Origin: an uncultured Flavobacteriaceae bacterium
GTDB taxonomy: Bacteria; Bacteroidota; Bacteroidia; Flavobacteriales; Flavobacteriaceae
Reading direction: 5' to 3'
DNA: 64,000 bases
NCBI GenBank assembly: GCA_947500445.1
Contig: CANMSB010000003.1
Location: 62,001-126,000, forward strand
In this document: in pieces, positions 16,621-25,234 of the stretch
Numbering within the stretch: position 1 is the stretch's first letter
Layout: each line of letters begins with the position of its first letter
The notes under the pieces: generated by a model
What the model saw: only the letters and a program-made list of their open reading frames with translations
Databases searched by the model: none
Told to the model about the DNA's origin: nothing
Program-made: the position numbers and the translations under genes

Positions 16621-17856
16621 ATGGGCGCAATCAAAGTCGTTTTACAGAAAGTCAAAAGAGCAAATGGCAAATATCCCGTTAGAATCCGTGTGACCAAAAA
16701 TAGGAAATCAAAATTCTTTAAAACAATTTTTCAGGCTTTGCCAGAAGAATTCGATGAAAAAGCTGAACAATTTACGCGAAAGTATGCAAACTATGTTCAG
16801 AGTAATCGGGTGCTTTTAAAGTTCAAGGATAAGGCATTAAAAGTCTATACTGAACTTGAATATGAAAACGAAGATTTTTCATTAAGCGATTTTGAGAGAG
16901 CGTTCATTTCCACGGCAAAGCCTGCCCAAAATATCGATAACTTTTTTTATTTCTGGAACGATTTAATTGTGGACTTAAATGCTGCCGGAAGAACTGGGGA
17001 CGCACGAATACACAAACACAGTTTCGCAGCATTGAAAAAATTCAATAGAAATACTCAGCTAAGCTTTGAGCAAATTGATATTACGTTTTTGCAGAAATAC
17101 GAAAACCAGTTGCGTTCTCAGGGAGGAACAAATGGGGGCATTAGTGTCAGAATGCGATCTATTAGAACAGTCTACAATCTCGCAATCTCTAGAAGTGATG
17201 CTAAAACCAAAATCGGAAGAATGCTGAACGAAAACTACCCTTTTAAGAAATATAAAATTTCAAGGCTTAAGAGCAATCCTATTAAAAAAGCACTTCAATA
17301 CGAAGAAATGATGAAAATCGTCAAAATGGATATTACCAAATACCCCCACCTCATTCTTAGTCATAACCTGTTTGTTTTCAGTTTTTATACCCGTGGCATG
17401 AACTTTACTGATCAGATGCTTTTAGAGTGGGGTCAAATTAGCCGTAATAAGATCAGCTATACGAGATCTAAGACGAAAGGGGTTTTTAATATTACTATTC
17501 TACCTCCTGTTAGGAAAATATTGGACTACTACAAAGAAAATAGCCTGTTTACCAAATATGTGTTTCCAATACTGCTTAAGGATAATATGACACCTATGCA
17601 AATTGAAAACCGCAAGCACAAGACTAGGAAGCAATACAACAAGGACTTAAAGGAAATAGCATTTCATTGTGAAATAGATACCAATTTGACAAGTTATGTG
17701 GCTCGGCATACTTTTGCCAATTCATTGAAACAGTTAGGTGTTGCCACAGACGTTATAAGTGAGGCGTTAGGCCATGAGACTTTAGCAATAACACAAACAT
17801 ATCTCAAAGACTTGGATAGTTCTGTTATTGATGAGGCTTCCGCCCTATTGTTGTAA
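16621..17856 (+). CDS. int: Tyrosine recombinase (ICE integrase)
   Basis: A 411-residue site-specific recombinase. An N-terminal arm-binding domain (GAIKVVLQKVKRANGKYPV) comes first, then a SAM-like core-binding domain (about 100-200) and the catalytic domain. Catalytic residues visible are Arg in YTRGMNFTDQMLLEW, the YVARHTFA box (Arg with the usual Bacteroidota Tyr in place of the first His), His in LGHETLAITQTYL, and the nucleophile Tyr in the same segment. It reads away from the tRNA att site, as is normal for ICEs of this phylum. The catalytic residues are intact. Confidence 0.95.
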   Translation: MGAIKVVLQKVKRANGKYPVRIRVTKNRKSKFFKTIFQALPEEFDEKAEQFTRKYANYVQSNRVLLKFKDKALKVYTELEYENEDFSLSDFERAFISTAKPAQNIDNFFYFWNDLIVDLNAAGRTGDARIHKHSFAALKKFNRNTQLSFEQIDITFLQKYENQLRSQGGTNGGISVRMRSIRTVYNLAISRSDAKTKIGRMLNENYPFKKYKISRLKSNPIKKALQYEEMMKIVKMDITKYPHLILSHNLFVFSFYTRGMNFTDQMLLEWGQISRNKISYTRSKTKGVFNITILPPVRKILDYYKENSLFTKYVFPILLKDNMTPMQIENRKHKTRKQYNKDLKEIAFHCEIDTNLTSYVARHTFANSLKQLGVATDVISEALGHETLAITQTYLKDLDSSVIDEASALLL

Positions 17857-18052
17857 AACCTTACCGCTACGTATGGGGTTATAGGTTTAAGTGGTTTTGA
17901 TATTATATGAAAGACTGCCCGTAACGGATTTATGGTCCTTTTTTTGATTGTGTTCAAAGACCTTTTTTTGCTCCAAGTTAATTTTTTGACATTTAAACTT
18001 ACCACCCTTTTAAACTTTTTTTTCGTGAAATCTTTAATAGATTAAGTGCCGA

Positions 18053-18083
18053 TTGAACTAATTCTCCGTTTTCTTTATCTTTA
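18053..18083 (+). promoter_or_regulatory. Promoter of the post-integrase membrane protein
   Basis: TTG (18053-18055), a 20-bp spacer and TATCTTTA (18076-18083) fit the Bacteroidota -33/-7 pattern. They lie 20 bp before the ATG at 18104. The rest of the gap 17857-18052 shows only two similar GACCTTTTTTTG-type tracts. Confidence 0.5.
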
Positions 18084-18103
18084 AAATTCAACCAAAGATT
18101 TCA

Positions 18104-18775
18104 ATGGGGAAAATTCTTAAAAAGATGTTTGATGCCTTGTCTGCCATACTCATGGGAAGGGATAAGGTCAATAATAGTTTGGCCACCTTTCTCAATAGAG
18201 GAAATAATGGAATCCTTATTTTATCAATTTTATTTTTTATTCCATTTTTAATCGTTTCAATTTTCCTTTATAAACAAGCTTCGAATTGGTTGTGGTCGCT
18301 TGTTCCATTTCTTTTTTATTGTGGTATTATACTCTTCTTTGTCCTTAAATTGGGAATGGAAAAAAGATTGAATCTGGAAAAGTCCAACCACAAAAGTGAA
18401 TTTACAGGCTTCCATCTTGATCTGAATGATTTGGTATTTAGGAAACTCTTTGCGTACCTAATGAAATATGAATTCATAGACGAAGAATTGACCAGCTATG
18501 ATGAGTTTTTCAATGTGATGACTTTAGATTTTGGAAGGCACGATGACGTAATTCATTTTAAGATGAACTTAGCGGAGCTTAAATATCTCTTGGAAAAAAT
18601 CAAAAAATTAAAAAAAGGCCTGACATTGACTTCTTTCGAAAAATCGAACAAAATTTATAATAAAGGTAAACTGGTTACGCAAAAGAGTATGACCAGTGCC
18701 TATAGTGATTCCATTCCCGACAAGGAATTCAGAGATCATTTAGATAATTTCTTCAAGTTTCTTACTGACATTTGA
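18104..18775 (+). CDS. Hypothetical membrane protein
   Basis: A 223-residue protein not recognised as a named family. Two transmembrane helices lie at about residues 35-55 and 62-82, followed by a cytoplasmic-looking charged helical region and a Lys-rich segment KIKKLKKGLTL. It lies between the integrase and the HTH gene, has its own promoter and belongs to the element's backbone region. A role in element maintenance is possible but not shown by the sequence. Confidence 0.65.
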   Translation: MGKILKKMFDALSAILMGRDKVNNSLATFLNRGNNGILILSILFFIPFLIVSIFLYKQASNWLWSLVPFLFYCGIILFFVLKLGMEKRLNLEKSNHKSEFTGFHLDLNDLVFRKLFAYLMKYEFIDEELTSYDEFFNVMTLDFGRHDDVIHFKMNLAELKYLLEKIKKLKKGLTLTSFEKSNKIYNKGKLVTQKSMTSAYSDSIPDKEFRDHLDNFFKFLTDI

Positions 18776-18896
18776 ATTTTTTACCCTGACATATCGGTTT
18801 TCAGACAAGAATTTATCTTCATCTCGTTACATTTCGACAAGAATTCTAAAAGATTAAATGGCCATCAACCCATATTAATCTGAAAAAGATAAGATT

Positions 18897-19181
18897 ATGA
18901 GTGAGGATAACAATGTATTAGAAATTTTGAGGGACATCAAAACACTATTATCTCAAAATAAAAAAGTGTTGAACGTGGACGATTTAGTAAGTTATACCGG
19001 TCTATCGAAGAGCAAGATTTATAAACTTACTCAGCTAAAGTTGATACCTACGGGGAACAACCAGCACATTCGACAGAAGTTTTTTCATAAGGATGTGATT
19101 GATGCTTGGCTTTTAGGAGAACCGAATCTGTCAGACGAGTTTTTAGAACGGAAATTTAACGATACCTTAATGGGCAAATAA
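18897..19181 (+). CDS. Helix-turn-helix protein, possible excisionase/RDF
   Basis: A 94-residue protein with a short coiled N-terminus and a MerR/excisionase-type helix-turn-helix (NVDDLVSYTGLSKSKIYKLT, about 41-60). A wing follows (HIRQKFFHKDVIDAWLL). Proteins of this size and fold next to Bacteroidota ICE integrases commonly act as recombination directionality factors or regulators. The HTH assignment is firm; the excisionase role is inferred from position. Confidence 0.75.
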   Translation: MSEDNNVLEILRDIKTLLSQNKKVLNVDDLVSYTGLSKSKIYKLTQLKLIPTGNNQHIRQKFFHKDVIDAWLLGEPNLSDEFLERKFNDTLMGK

Positions 19182-19239
19182 TAAATTAAAAATCATTCGT
19201 TCATTCTTGGCTAATTGATATGTTAAGAGACCCTAATTG

Positions 19240-19377
19240 TTACTCCCAATAAGATAAATACACATCCTTGGCATTTCCAACATGATGAGCGGAACTTTCC
19301 ACTACTTCCTTAATATAAAACTGTAAGGTTTCAGGAGAATTTACGGATATGGCCAAAATCGCACTGGTTTGGAACAT
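19240..19377 (-). CDS. Short ORF of doubtful status (45 aa)
   Basis: ATG at 19377, stop at 19240, with an in-frame stop just upstream. The product begins MFQTSAILAISVNSPETLQF and ends in KDVYLSYWE. It looks compositionally like protein but matches no family I know; it may be a fragment of a lost gene. It is the only candidate in the 452-bp gap 19182-19633, where nothing else is recognised. Confidence 0.25.
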   Translation of the reverse strand: MFQTSAILAISVNSPETLQFYIKEVVESSAHHVGNAKDVYLSYWE

Positions 19378-19633
19378 GTTTTTAGGAAAAGTAGATACAA
19401 TAAACAAGAAATCACAACAACATGTCTTAGTAAGGAAATTTTTCGCTGAACTCCTACCAAAGTTCTACGATATATTCCAAATCCCGATTCTTACACTTAG
19501 TTAATAAAACCTCTTTTCAATCAAAAAGACTTCATTAATTCCATTCAGAGATTTCTATCTTGACCTAAAAAGCTAATACCACCTTCGATGGGTTTTTATA
19601 CTTTTCGACGAACCAAGGGATATTTTGTTGAAA

Positions 19634-20047
19634 ATGAATTTTATGAAATCCATATTCTGGCTTCTTGTGGTGTTCGCTTGTAATTTCTCGACCGCTCAAA
19701 CTGAATCAAAGGCTGAAATTATTGAACAAAGTTCATCGTTGTTCACGGAAGAAGAATCCGAATACATAGCCAAATGGTTTTCAGATTTTGTTGGTGAGAT
19801 GAATCTTTCTCATGATGTTGCATTGAAATATAAAAATATTACGGAAACGTATTCAAGGAAAATGGACGCTTTAGGTATGGAAAATCCGCCTTTAGGTAAA
19901 GCTGAATTGATAGAACAATTTAATGACTTAATGGAAAGCCAGCACCAAGAAGTCAAATCCATTTTAAAAGATGAGCAATATGAAATGTACTACGATACTA
20001 TGGAAAAGGTTTCTTGGTCAATTAATCAACGGCTTAAACATCTATAA
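19634..20047 (+). CDS. Small exported helical protein (family A, copy 1)
   Basis: A 137-residue product when started at ATG 19634; 19643 gives an equally good signal peptide (MKSIFWLLVVFACNFSTAQ). The mature part is predicted all-helical. It aligns with the products at 34309 and 42850 through WFSDFVGEMNLSHDVALKYK, then YSRKMD and LKDEQYEMYYDTM. The LxxxQ-like ends recall periplasmic Spy/CpxP proteins, but that link is only a resemblance. It starts a four-gene plus-strand cluster with the lipoprotein 9 bp downstream. Confidence 0.7.
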   Translation: MNFMKSIFWLLVVFACNFSTAQTESKAEIIEQSSSLFTEEESEYIAKWFSDFVGEMNLSHDVALKYKNITETYSRKMDALGMENPPLGKAELIEQFNDLMESQHQEVKSILKDEQYEMYYDTMEKVSWSINQRLKHL

Positions 20048-20056
20048 TATAGTGCT

Positions 20057-20665
20057 ATGAAAAGTAAAAATTGGTATTCTCTTATCGGTCTCCTTTTTAT
20101 ACTCTTGAGTTGTTCTTCAACGAAGCTGATGGACTCTTGGAAGGCACAAAATTTTGATTCCCTGGCCAATTCAAAAATTCTTGTTATTTCGGAATCACCA
20201 GAGTCGGAGGTGCGAAAATCATATGAAATTGCGATTGCCTCCAAACTACGCGCTCAAAAGCTAGATGCTATTGAATCGCACATACAGTTTCCTTCATTAA
20301 AAGAAGCGAATACGCCCGAAGAAAGGGCACAAACCGTACAAATGTTCAAAAAGGCGGGTATCTCAGGAATCATTTTAACTTCCTTAAAACAGACTATAGA
20401 GACTCAAAATGGAAGTATGGCTTCGCAAACTGGTATTCCTGAAGATTATAGGGACAAAGCAAGTTTTGGGCCTAATGTTGGTAGTTCTGATGTTAACCCT
20501 GTGTCTACTTCTAAAACATACGTGCTAGAGGCACTTACCTATAATTTAACGCTTGAAGAAGACAAACAACTAGTAAATGTTTGTCTAGTGGATGTAACTG
20601 ACCCTGATGCACCCGACAAAATAGAAAAAACCTTCACTAAGATAATTGTCGATCAGTTTAAGTAA
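20057..20665 (+). CDS. Lipoprotein (family B, copy 1)
   Basis: A 202-residue lipoprotein with lipobox FILLSC (Cys about 19). It shares its layout with the products at 21988 and 36216: STKLMDSWKAQNFDSL after the lipobox, then a segment like EVRKSYEIAIASKLRAQKLD, and a late TYVLEALTYNLTLEEDKQL. The alternation looks like an alpha/beta fold of the DUF4136 or CsgG-like kind, but I cannot name the family. It sits directly upstream of the DUF2235 hydrolase, with a paralogue directly downstream of it. Confidence 0.75.
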   Translation: MKSKNWYSLIGLLFILLSCSSTKLMDSWKAQNFDSLANSKILVISESPESEVRKSYEIAIASKLRAQKLDAIESHIQFPSLKEANTPEERAQTVQMFKKAGISGIILTSLKQTIETQNGSMASQTGIPEDYRDKASFGPNVGSSDVNPVSTSKTYVLEALTYNLTLEEDKQLVNVCLVDVTDPDAPDKIEKTFTKIIVDQFK

Positions 20666-20698
20666 TTGTCTTTCTCGTTCATAAACCAACATTAATTC

Positions 20699-21934
20699 AT
20701 GTCTTTAACTCAAAAAATGTTTGTAAATCGGATTTCGAAATGGTCTGCAATTATGCTCATTTTAATCATGTTTACGGCTTGCGGAAGTAAAAAGGCCATC
20801 GTACACAAACCAATTTCCTTAGAGATAGCTCCGAAAAAATTAGCCGTCTTTATGGATGGCACCACCAATAATGAGGGTAGCCATACGAACGTTTCCAAAC
20901 TTTATAATCTGGTTTCCCTGCAAAATAATCCGAATGTAGGTGCTGCCTATTTGAGAGGTGTTGGGAACGGAGCCGATTTTATTGGTATGATGACGGGTTC
21001 CGGTATTCGAGGGGAGGTCAGTAACGGTTATTTATACCTCGCTGAGCATTATGACCATGAGCGGAAAGACGAAATCTATCTATTCGGATTTAGCAGAGGT
21101 GCCTATGCAGCACGGATTCTTGCGGGAATGATTCATTCTGCCGGTATTGTTGACCTTAGTAAAATACCAAAGAGCAAAAGGCTAAAATTTGTAAAAAAGA
21201 TATACGACGCGCATAAGGGGGATAAAACCTTACAAGAAAGAAGAAATGCTGTTTTTAAAGTTACTCAACAACGGGTTGATTACGATAGTTATAAAATTGA
21301 ATTTATGGGCTTGTGGGACACGGTAGCCTCTTTAGGAATGCCGGACTATAAGGATGATTACTACGTGGCCGAAACTAAATATCATGACCAGCTTTGTAAC
21401 GTCAATAGAGCGGCGCAAGCCTTGTCTTTGAACGATAATAGAGGTTCTGTATTTACACCATCCATATTAGTTGATGATTATCTGGTTCAAGAATGTAAAA
21501 AAGTTAAGCCCAAAGAAATCGTCAATGAGGTTTGGTTCTTTGGAGCGCATTCCGATGTTGGTGGTGGTGCTTTGAATACCAATATGAGCGGAGTTTCTTT
21601 GAACTGGATGATTAGGGAATTAAAAGAATTTGAATTGCTTCCTCCATCAGCTGAGGTTTATGAGAATCGGATGGATATTACTAACGATCCGATTGGTGGA
21701 ATGATGAAACTCTTTTACCCCAAAAAAGGACGTAAACTTGTTTTCTTTGCTTCTAGAAATGGATATAAAAAAGAAACACTAAAGATACATCAGTCTGTCT
21801 TAGATCGGTTAGAAGGTTCGCTACAGGCCTATGAGATAAACTTGATTAAACTCTTTGGCGAGTGTTTTGAAAAGAATAATAAGGGAGGTTATGATTATCT
21901 AGAAGGCTCAGAATGTTTTGATGTGGTTAATTAA
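20699..21934 (+). CDS. DUF2235 (Tle1-like) alpha/beta hydrolase lipoprotein
   Basis: A 411-residue protein with a lipoprotein signal (IMFTACGSK, Cys28) and a DUF2235 hydrolase domain. LAVFMDGTTNNEG opens the domain, the nucleophile elbow is GFSRGA (Ser132), GLWDTVASLG holds Asp207, and FGAHSDVGGG holds His284. These fit the Ser-Asp-His triad of Tle1 phospholipases, which are type VI effectors in Proteobacteria. Here the enzyme is lipid-anchored and no secretion apparatus lies nearby, so it may act on the cell's own envelope. It is flanked by two paralogous lipoproteins, an arrangement reminiscent of Tle effector-immunity pairs. Confidence 0.88.
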   Translation: MSLTQKMFVNRISKWSAIMLILIMFTACGSKKAIVHKPISLEIAPKKLAVFMDGTTNNEGSHTNVSKLYNLVSLQNNPNVGAAYLRGVGNGADFIGMMTGSGIRGEVSNGYLYLAEHYDHERKDEIYLFGFSRGAYAARILAGMIHSAGIVDLSKIPKSKRLKFVKKIYDAHKGDKTLQERRNAVFKVTQQRVDYDSYKIEFMGLWDTVASLGMPDYKDDYYVAETKYHDQLCNVNRAAQALSLNDNRGSVFTPSILVDDYLVQECKKVKPKEIVNEVWFFGAHSDVGGGALNTNMSGVSLNWMIRELKEFELLPPSAEVYENRMDITNDPIGGMMKLFYPKKGRKLVFFASRNGYKKETLKIHQSVLDRLEGSLQAYEINLIKLFGECFEKNNKGGYDYLEGSECFDVVN

Positions 21935-21987
21935 ACTATCTATGAATTAAAGCTTAGACATAATTTTCAAAAATTTAAATCTAAAAA

Positions 21988-22647
21988 ATGAAAACTAACT
22001 ATCGATTCTTGCTACTTGTTTTAACGGTAATAATCTTATCCAGCTGCTCAGGAATGAAATTGTCAAATTCCTATAAATCAGATGATTTTGAGACGCTGAG
22101 AAATAAAAAAATGTTGGTCATTGCCAGAACTCCAATTGAAGATGTGCGCAAAGCGTATGAACTTGATTTAGTAAGTAAATTAAAAGCCAAGGGTGTTAAT
22201 GCGGTTGCTAGCCATGTTGCATTTCCTGATTTAAAGCGTATTGACAACAAAACTGCCGAACGTATAGCAGAAGTGATTGCCATGTTTCGAAAAGAGGGTT
22301 TTGAAATTTTGACTTTGACTTCCCTTAAAGATGTGCAAGAGCTAGATGTGATGCGAAGAGAAGGAGGATACAGTTCTTTCGACGAATATTACGGAAATAA
22401 ATACATAACCTTAAGAGGTTATTATGACGATGTTACCGCACCGCCGCGTTTGGGGCCAAAAGAAATGGATGAGCAGATTACCTATACGACCGAAACTACC
22501 TATGTATTAGAGGCCGTAACTTATAATTTAGGCCTTGAAGAAGAAAAAAGATTGTTGTCGGTAAGTACAGCCGAAATTACCAATCCAGATACTGGAAAAG
22601 GCGTTCGAAAGGCATTTGCCAAAATTGTGGCTAACGAATTGAAATAA
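21988..22647 (+). CDS. Lipoprotein (family B, copy 2)
   Basis: A 219-residue lipoprotein with lipobox IILSSC (Cys about 20). SGMKLSNSYKSDDFETLRNK, DVRKAYELDLVSKLKAKGVN and TYVLEAVTYNLGLEEEKRL align with copy 1 at 20057. An insertion of about 20 residues (GYSSFDEYYGNKYITLRG) distinguishes it. It ends the cluster that holds the DUF2235 enzyme. Function unknown; a partner or inhibitor of the neighbouring hydrolase is one option. Confidence 0.75.
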   Translation: MKTNYRFLLLVLTVIILSSCSGMKLSNSYKSDDFETLRNKKMLVIARTPIEDVRKAYELDLVSKLKAKGVNAVASHVAFPDLKRIDNKTAERIAEVIAMFRKEGFEILTLTSLKDVQELDVMRREGGYSSFDEYYGNKYITLRGYYDDVTAPPRLGPKEMDEQITYTTETTYVLEAVTYNLGLEEEKRLLSVSTAEITNPDTGKGVRKAFAKIVANELK

Positions 22648-22672
22648 TAGATAGCATTCTCTTTTTACGCCA

Positions 22673-23653
22673 TCAAAATTTATACTTAAAAATGGTTCTC
22701 GCGTAAACATGCTGTTCTTCTGGGACTACTTTGCCGAAGGTAAAGTGATGTTCGATTCCCATAGAGAAACGTCTGGAAGAAAAATAGACACTTTGTGTCA
22801 AAGTGGTACTAAACGTATTTAATTCATCAATGGCATAATCAAAATTCCCATTCAACAAATTTCCTTGAGCTGTCCCATCAAAAATGTTTAGGGATCCGCT
22901 AATTGATGATTGCAAAAAGAGTTCTATGCCAGAAGAAGTTGATAAGATATTATTATCCATTCCAACGGATTCAACTAATTTATTGAACTTCCCAAGTCGC
23001 AATCCTAAAGTTGGCGTGGCATCAATATAAAGATTACCTAATCGGGTATTAAACATTCCGTAGACATCAATCCATTTTTGTTTTGGTATGAAGTCATGAG
23101 CATAGCTAAGGTCTATATTTATTACTAGTTGATTAGGCACTTGAAACCGCCATTCCTCAAAAACAGGGTCGTCCGTAACCTTATCGTGAATCCAATCTTG
23201 AAAATCTCCTGCTAAAGATGCAGGTCCCATAACACCAAGTAGTACACCTCCCCTTAAAAAAGAACGTTCAAAGGCATAGGTGGCCTTAAAGGTGGCAAAG
23301 GACAAACCAGCATACGGACGGTCAAAAGTAATGGTATTTTCTTGTATTTCAGTTGGAGTTACTGTTTTGTTTGTTGGTGTATAACCTTCCAATCGTAATC
23401 CAAATTCAAAAAAGTAAGCTTCTTTTTTAGGAAAATACTTTTGCAAGCCGAGCATTTTTTCTTTTTTAAATTTCAATTTTAAGCCAAGACCATAGCTATA
23501 AAAACGGTCAGAGTTTTGCCAAACTACATAAGCATCATTTGCAGAGGAAAATGAAATTTCGCTATCAAAAGTGTGCTGATTTTGTGCATTAGTCCGAATG
23601 ATAAGCAAAAGAAGAAAGCATAAAGGATAACAAGGTAATTTGGCTGAATTCAT
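22673..23653 (-). CDS. LpxR-family lipid A 3'-O-deacylase (DUF2219)
   Basis: A 326-residue outer-membrane beta-barrel with a signal peptide (to about residue 24). Family hallmarks are SSANDAYVVWQNSDRFYSYG (Asn39, Asp40, Ser48/Ser53 region), FDRPYAGLSF and GPASLAGDFQDWIHDKV (His156). The Asn-Asp pair and the His correspond in context to residues essential in Salmonella LpxR, which removes the 3' acyloxyacyl group of lipid A in the outer leaflet. The C-terminus ends in Phe, as in barrel proteins. It is convergent with the lipoprotein gene at 21988 and appears monocistronic. Confidence 0.85.
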   Translation of the reverse strand: MNSAKLPCYPLCFLLLLIIRTNAQNQHTFDSEISFSSANDAYVVWQNSDRFYSYGLGLKLKFKKEKMLGLQKYFPKKEAYFFEFGLRLEGYTPTNKTVTPTEIQENTITFDRPYAGLSFATFKATYAFERSFLRGGVLLGVMGPASLAGDFQDWIHDKVTDDPVFEEWRFQVPNQLVINIDLSYAHDFIPKQKWIDVYGMFNTRLGNLYIDATPTLGLRLGKFNKLVESVGMDNNILSTSSGIELFLQSSISGSLNIFDGTAQGNLLNGNFDYAIDELNTFSTTLTQSVYFSSRRFSMGIEHHFTFGKVVPEEQHVYARTIFKYKF

Positions 23654-23708
23654 GTAATCTTTTTCGTTGGAAAATTCGTATTTTTAATAGGAACGAATAC
23701 TATTTGAA

Positions 23709-24035
23709 ATGGGATTCTTAGAACGAATATCACGGGCTTTAATTTGTTTCATTTGTCCACTTCTCCTATTCTATTTAGTCCCTAGAATAATGTTTTTCTC
23801 TGAACAAATTTTGAAAAGTTTTGGGCAATTTCAAGTAACTCCGTCATCCAAATATGTATTAGGATGGTTACTCCTATTTTATTTTGGAAAAGTGGCTCAT
23901 AAGCTTATGGTAATTGAGAACCCTCAATTTGAAACTGAAACAAGAATACTTAGTATTTCGGCTACCTTGATTTTGGCCACGTGCATCATAGGCTTGATTT
24001 TGATGACCTTATTATTTATTGATACAATTGTCTAG
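23709..24035 (+). CDS. Small hypothetical membrane protein
   Basis: A 108-residue protein with three hydrophobic segments (about 8-28, 47-62, 82-105) and no recognised family. It is divergent from the LpxR-like gene, only 55 bp away, and convergent with the PagL-like gene. The real start is probably MGFLERISRAL. Function unknown. Confidence 0.6.
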   Translation: MGFLERISRALICFICPLLLFYLVPRIMFFSEQILKSFGQFQVTPSSKYVLGWLLLFYFGKVAHKLMVIENPQFETETRILSISATLILATCIIGLILMTLLFIDTIV

Positions 24036-24062
24036 GTTGTTAGCTATTGTGAATTCGAAAAG

Positions 24063-25211
24063 CTACCATTTAAATGGTTTAAACCCTATACCGAATTCAA
24101 TATAATCTGCTGCTCCTCCATCAAGGGTTTTCAATCCCATTTGGGCAAAGAAGGTATTATTCAAATTATAGCGAATGGCGGGTCGCATAAAAAAGGCACC
24201 TTTACCTAAATCATCTGTGAGGTAAGTCCCAAGCTGCGCCTTAATGACGAGTTTCCAAAAATTAAAATCATAGCCAGCATGAATGCCAATGGAAGTTCTC
24301 TCTGCCGCTTTATCAAACTCTTGAAACGTATTGTCATAAAAGAAGTCAAACCCGCCTGTAACTCCGTGTATAGCATTGAAGCGATGTTCATAGTCCAAAA
24401 CCCCTGAGAAAACTCCAAATTGTCTGTCAGTTCCACCGTCTTCATCGGTTTGTTTCCCGCCTCCCGCAAGATATAACGATATTGAATTTTCGTTAATCTT
24501 CGTTAGTTTGGTTTTTTCCGGGGATTTAAATCTAGCTTGAACCAGATTTTTGGTATAAGGGTCATTGTCTACCATTCGCTGAGCCGCATTGTAATTGTAC
24601 TTTATGCCAAGATTGATACCAAATAGATTCAGACCTAAATTCGGTTGATAGCTGCTACCATTACTAAAATGGGTAAAGTCGAACCCATAAGTTAAATCCA
24701 ACTCTCTTGTAAAGCGATATTCAAACCCAAAATCCAATCCAAAGTAAACTGCAGCTCTAGCACCAAAAGCATCATTTATAGGGTTTTCTTCCGCATTGTA
24801 TTCTTGCAGATTATAGGTAATACCTAAGGCAGGTTCTATACTGAATTTATTTCGCCGGTTCGGATTACCGATTGGGAAATCCATAAACCCGTATACGGCG
24901 CTCGGGTTTCCAAAAACCTGCGCGTTCCCCAAAAATCCCGAATACAAACCAATTCCATAAGTGGGGTACTTATAATAACCAGCCCAACTTTCCGTATTGT
25001 TCGATTGCCACCCTATTTTTACATTGATTGCCCCGTAGCCCGCATCTAAGAATCCTGCCTCACTTAAGGCCGTTCCAGTGTATAGGTAACTGCCATAGTT
25101 GGATTTCACTTCAATGGAGCGGAATTTATTTGGAATTTCCTGAGTGACTATATTTTGAGCGTTCGTAATGTAAAAAGAAAAAAGGAGGGCAACGGTAAAA
25201 AATCTAATCAT
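24063..25211 (-). CDS. PagL-like acyloxyacyl hydrolase (lipid A 3-O-deacylase)
   Basis: A 382-residue outer-membrane barrel when started at ATG 25211 (MIRFFTVALLFSFYITNAQ signal peptide). A TTG at 25238 would add nine residues and overlap the upstream stop. The motif FDFTHFSNGSSYQPNLGLN carries the PagL catalytic His and Ser (His181, Ser183), followed by the usual PN. The third PagL residue (Glu) is not obvious. The C-terminal half (about 210-382) is a further barrel-like region, so the protein is longer than classical PagL (about 150 aa). It is the last gene of the ten-gene operon. Confidence 0.8.
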   Translation of the reverse strand: MIRFFTVALLFSFYITNAQNIVTQEIPNKFRSIEVKSNYGSYLYTGTALSEAGFLDAGYGAINVKIGWQSNNTESWAGYYKYPTYGIGLYSGFLGNAQVFGNPSAVYGFMDFPIGNPNRRNKFSIEPALGITYNLQEYNAEENPINDAFGARAAVYFGLDFGFEYRFTRELDLTYGFDFTHFSNGSSYQPNLGLNLFGINLGIKYNYNAAQRMVDNDPYTKNLVQARFKSPEKTKLTKINENSISLYLAGGGKQTDEDGGTDRQFGVFSGVLDYEHRFNAIHGVTGGFDFFYDNTFQEFDKAAERTSIGIHAGYDFNFWKLVIKAQLGTYLTDDLGKGAFFMRPAIRYNLNNTFFAQMGLKTLDGGAADYIEFGIGFKPFKW

Positions 25212-25234
25212 ATGAATGTATTTAAAAGTGCTTT

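Noticed and set aside
17694-18005. 103-aa minus-strand frame at the end of the integrase
   Set aside because: Mostly antisense to the conserved catalytic end of the integrase.
20699-21934. Type VI secretion locus around the Tle1-like enzyme
   Set aside because: No Hcp, VgrG, PAAR or sheath genes are nearby and the enzyme has a lipobox; only the effector-like domain is shared.
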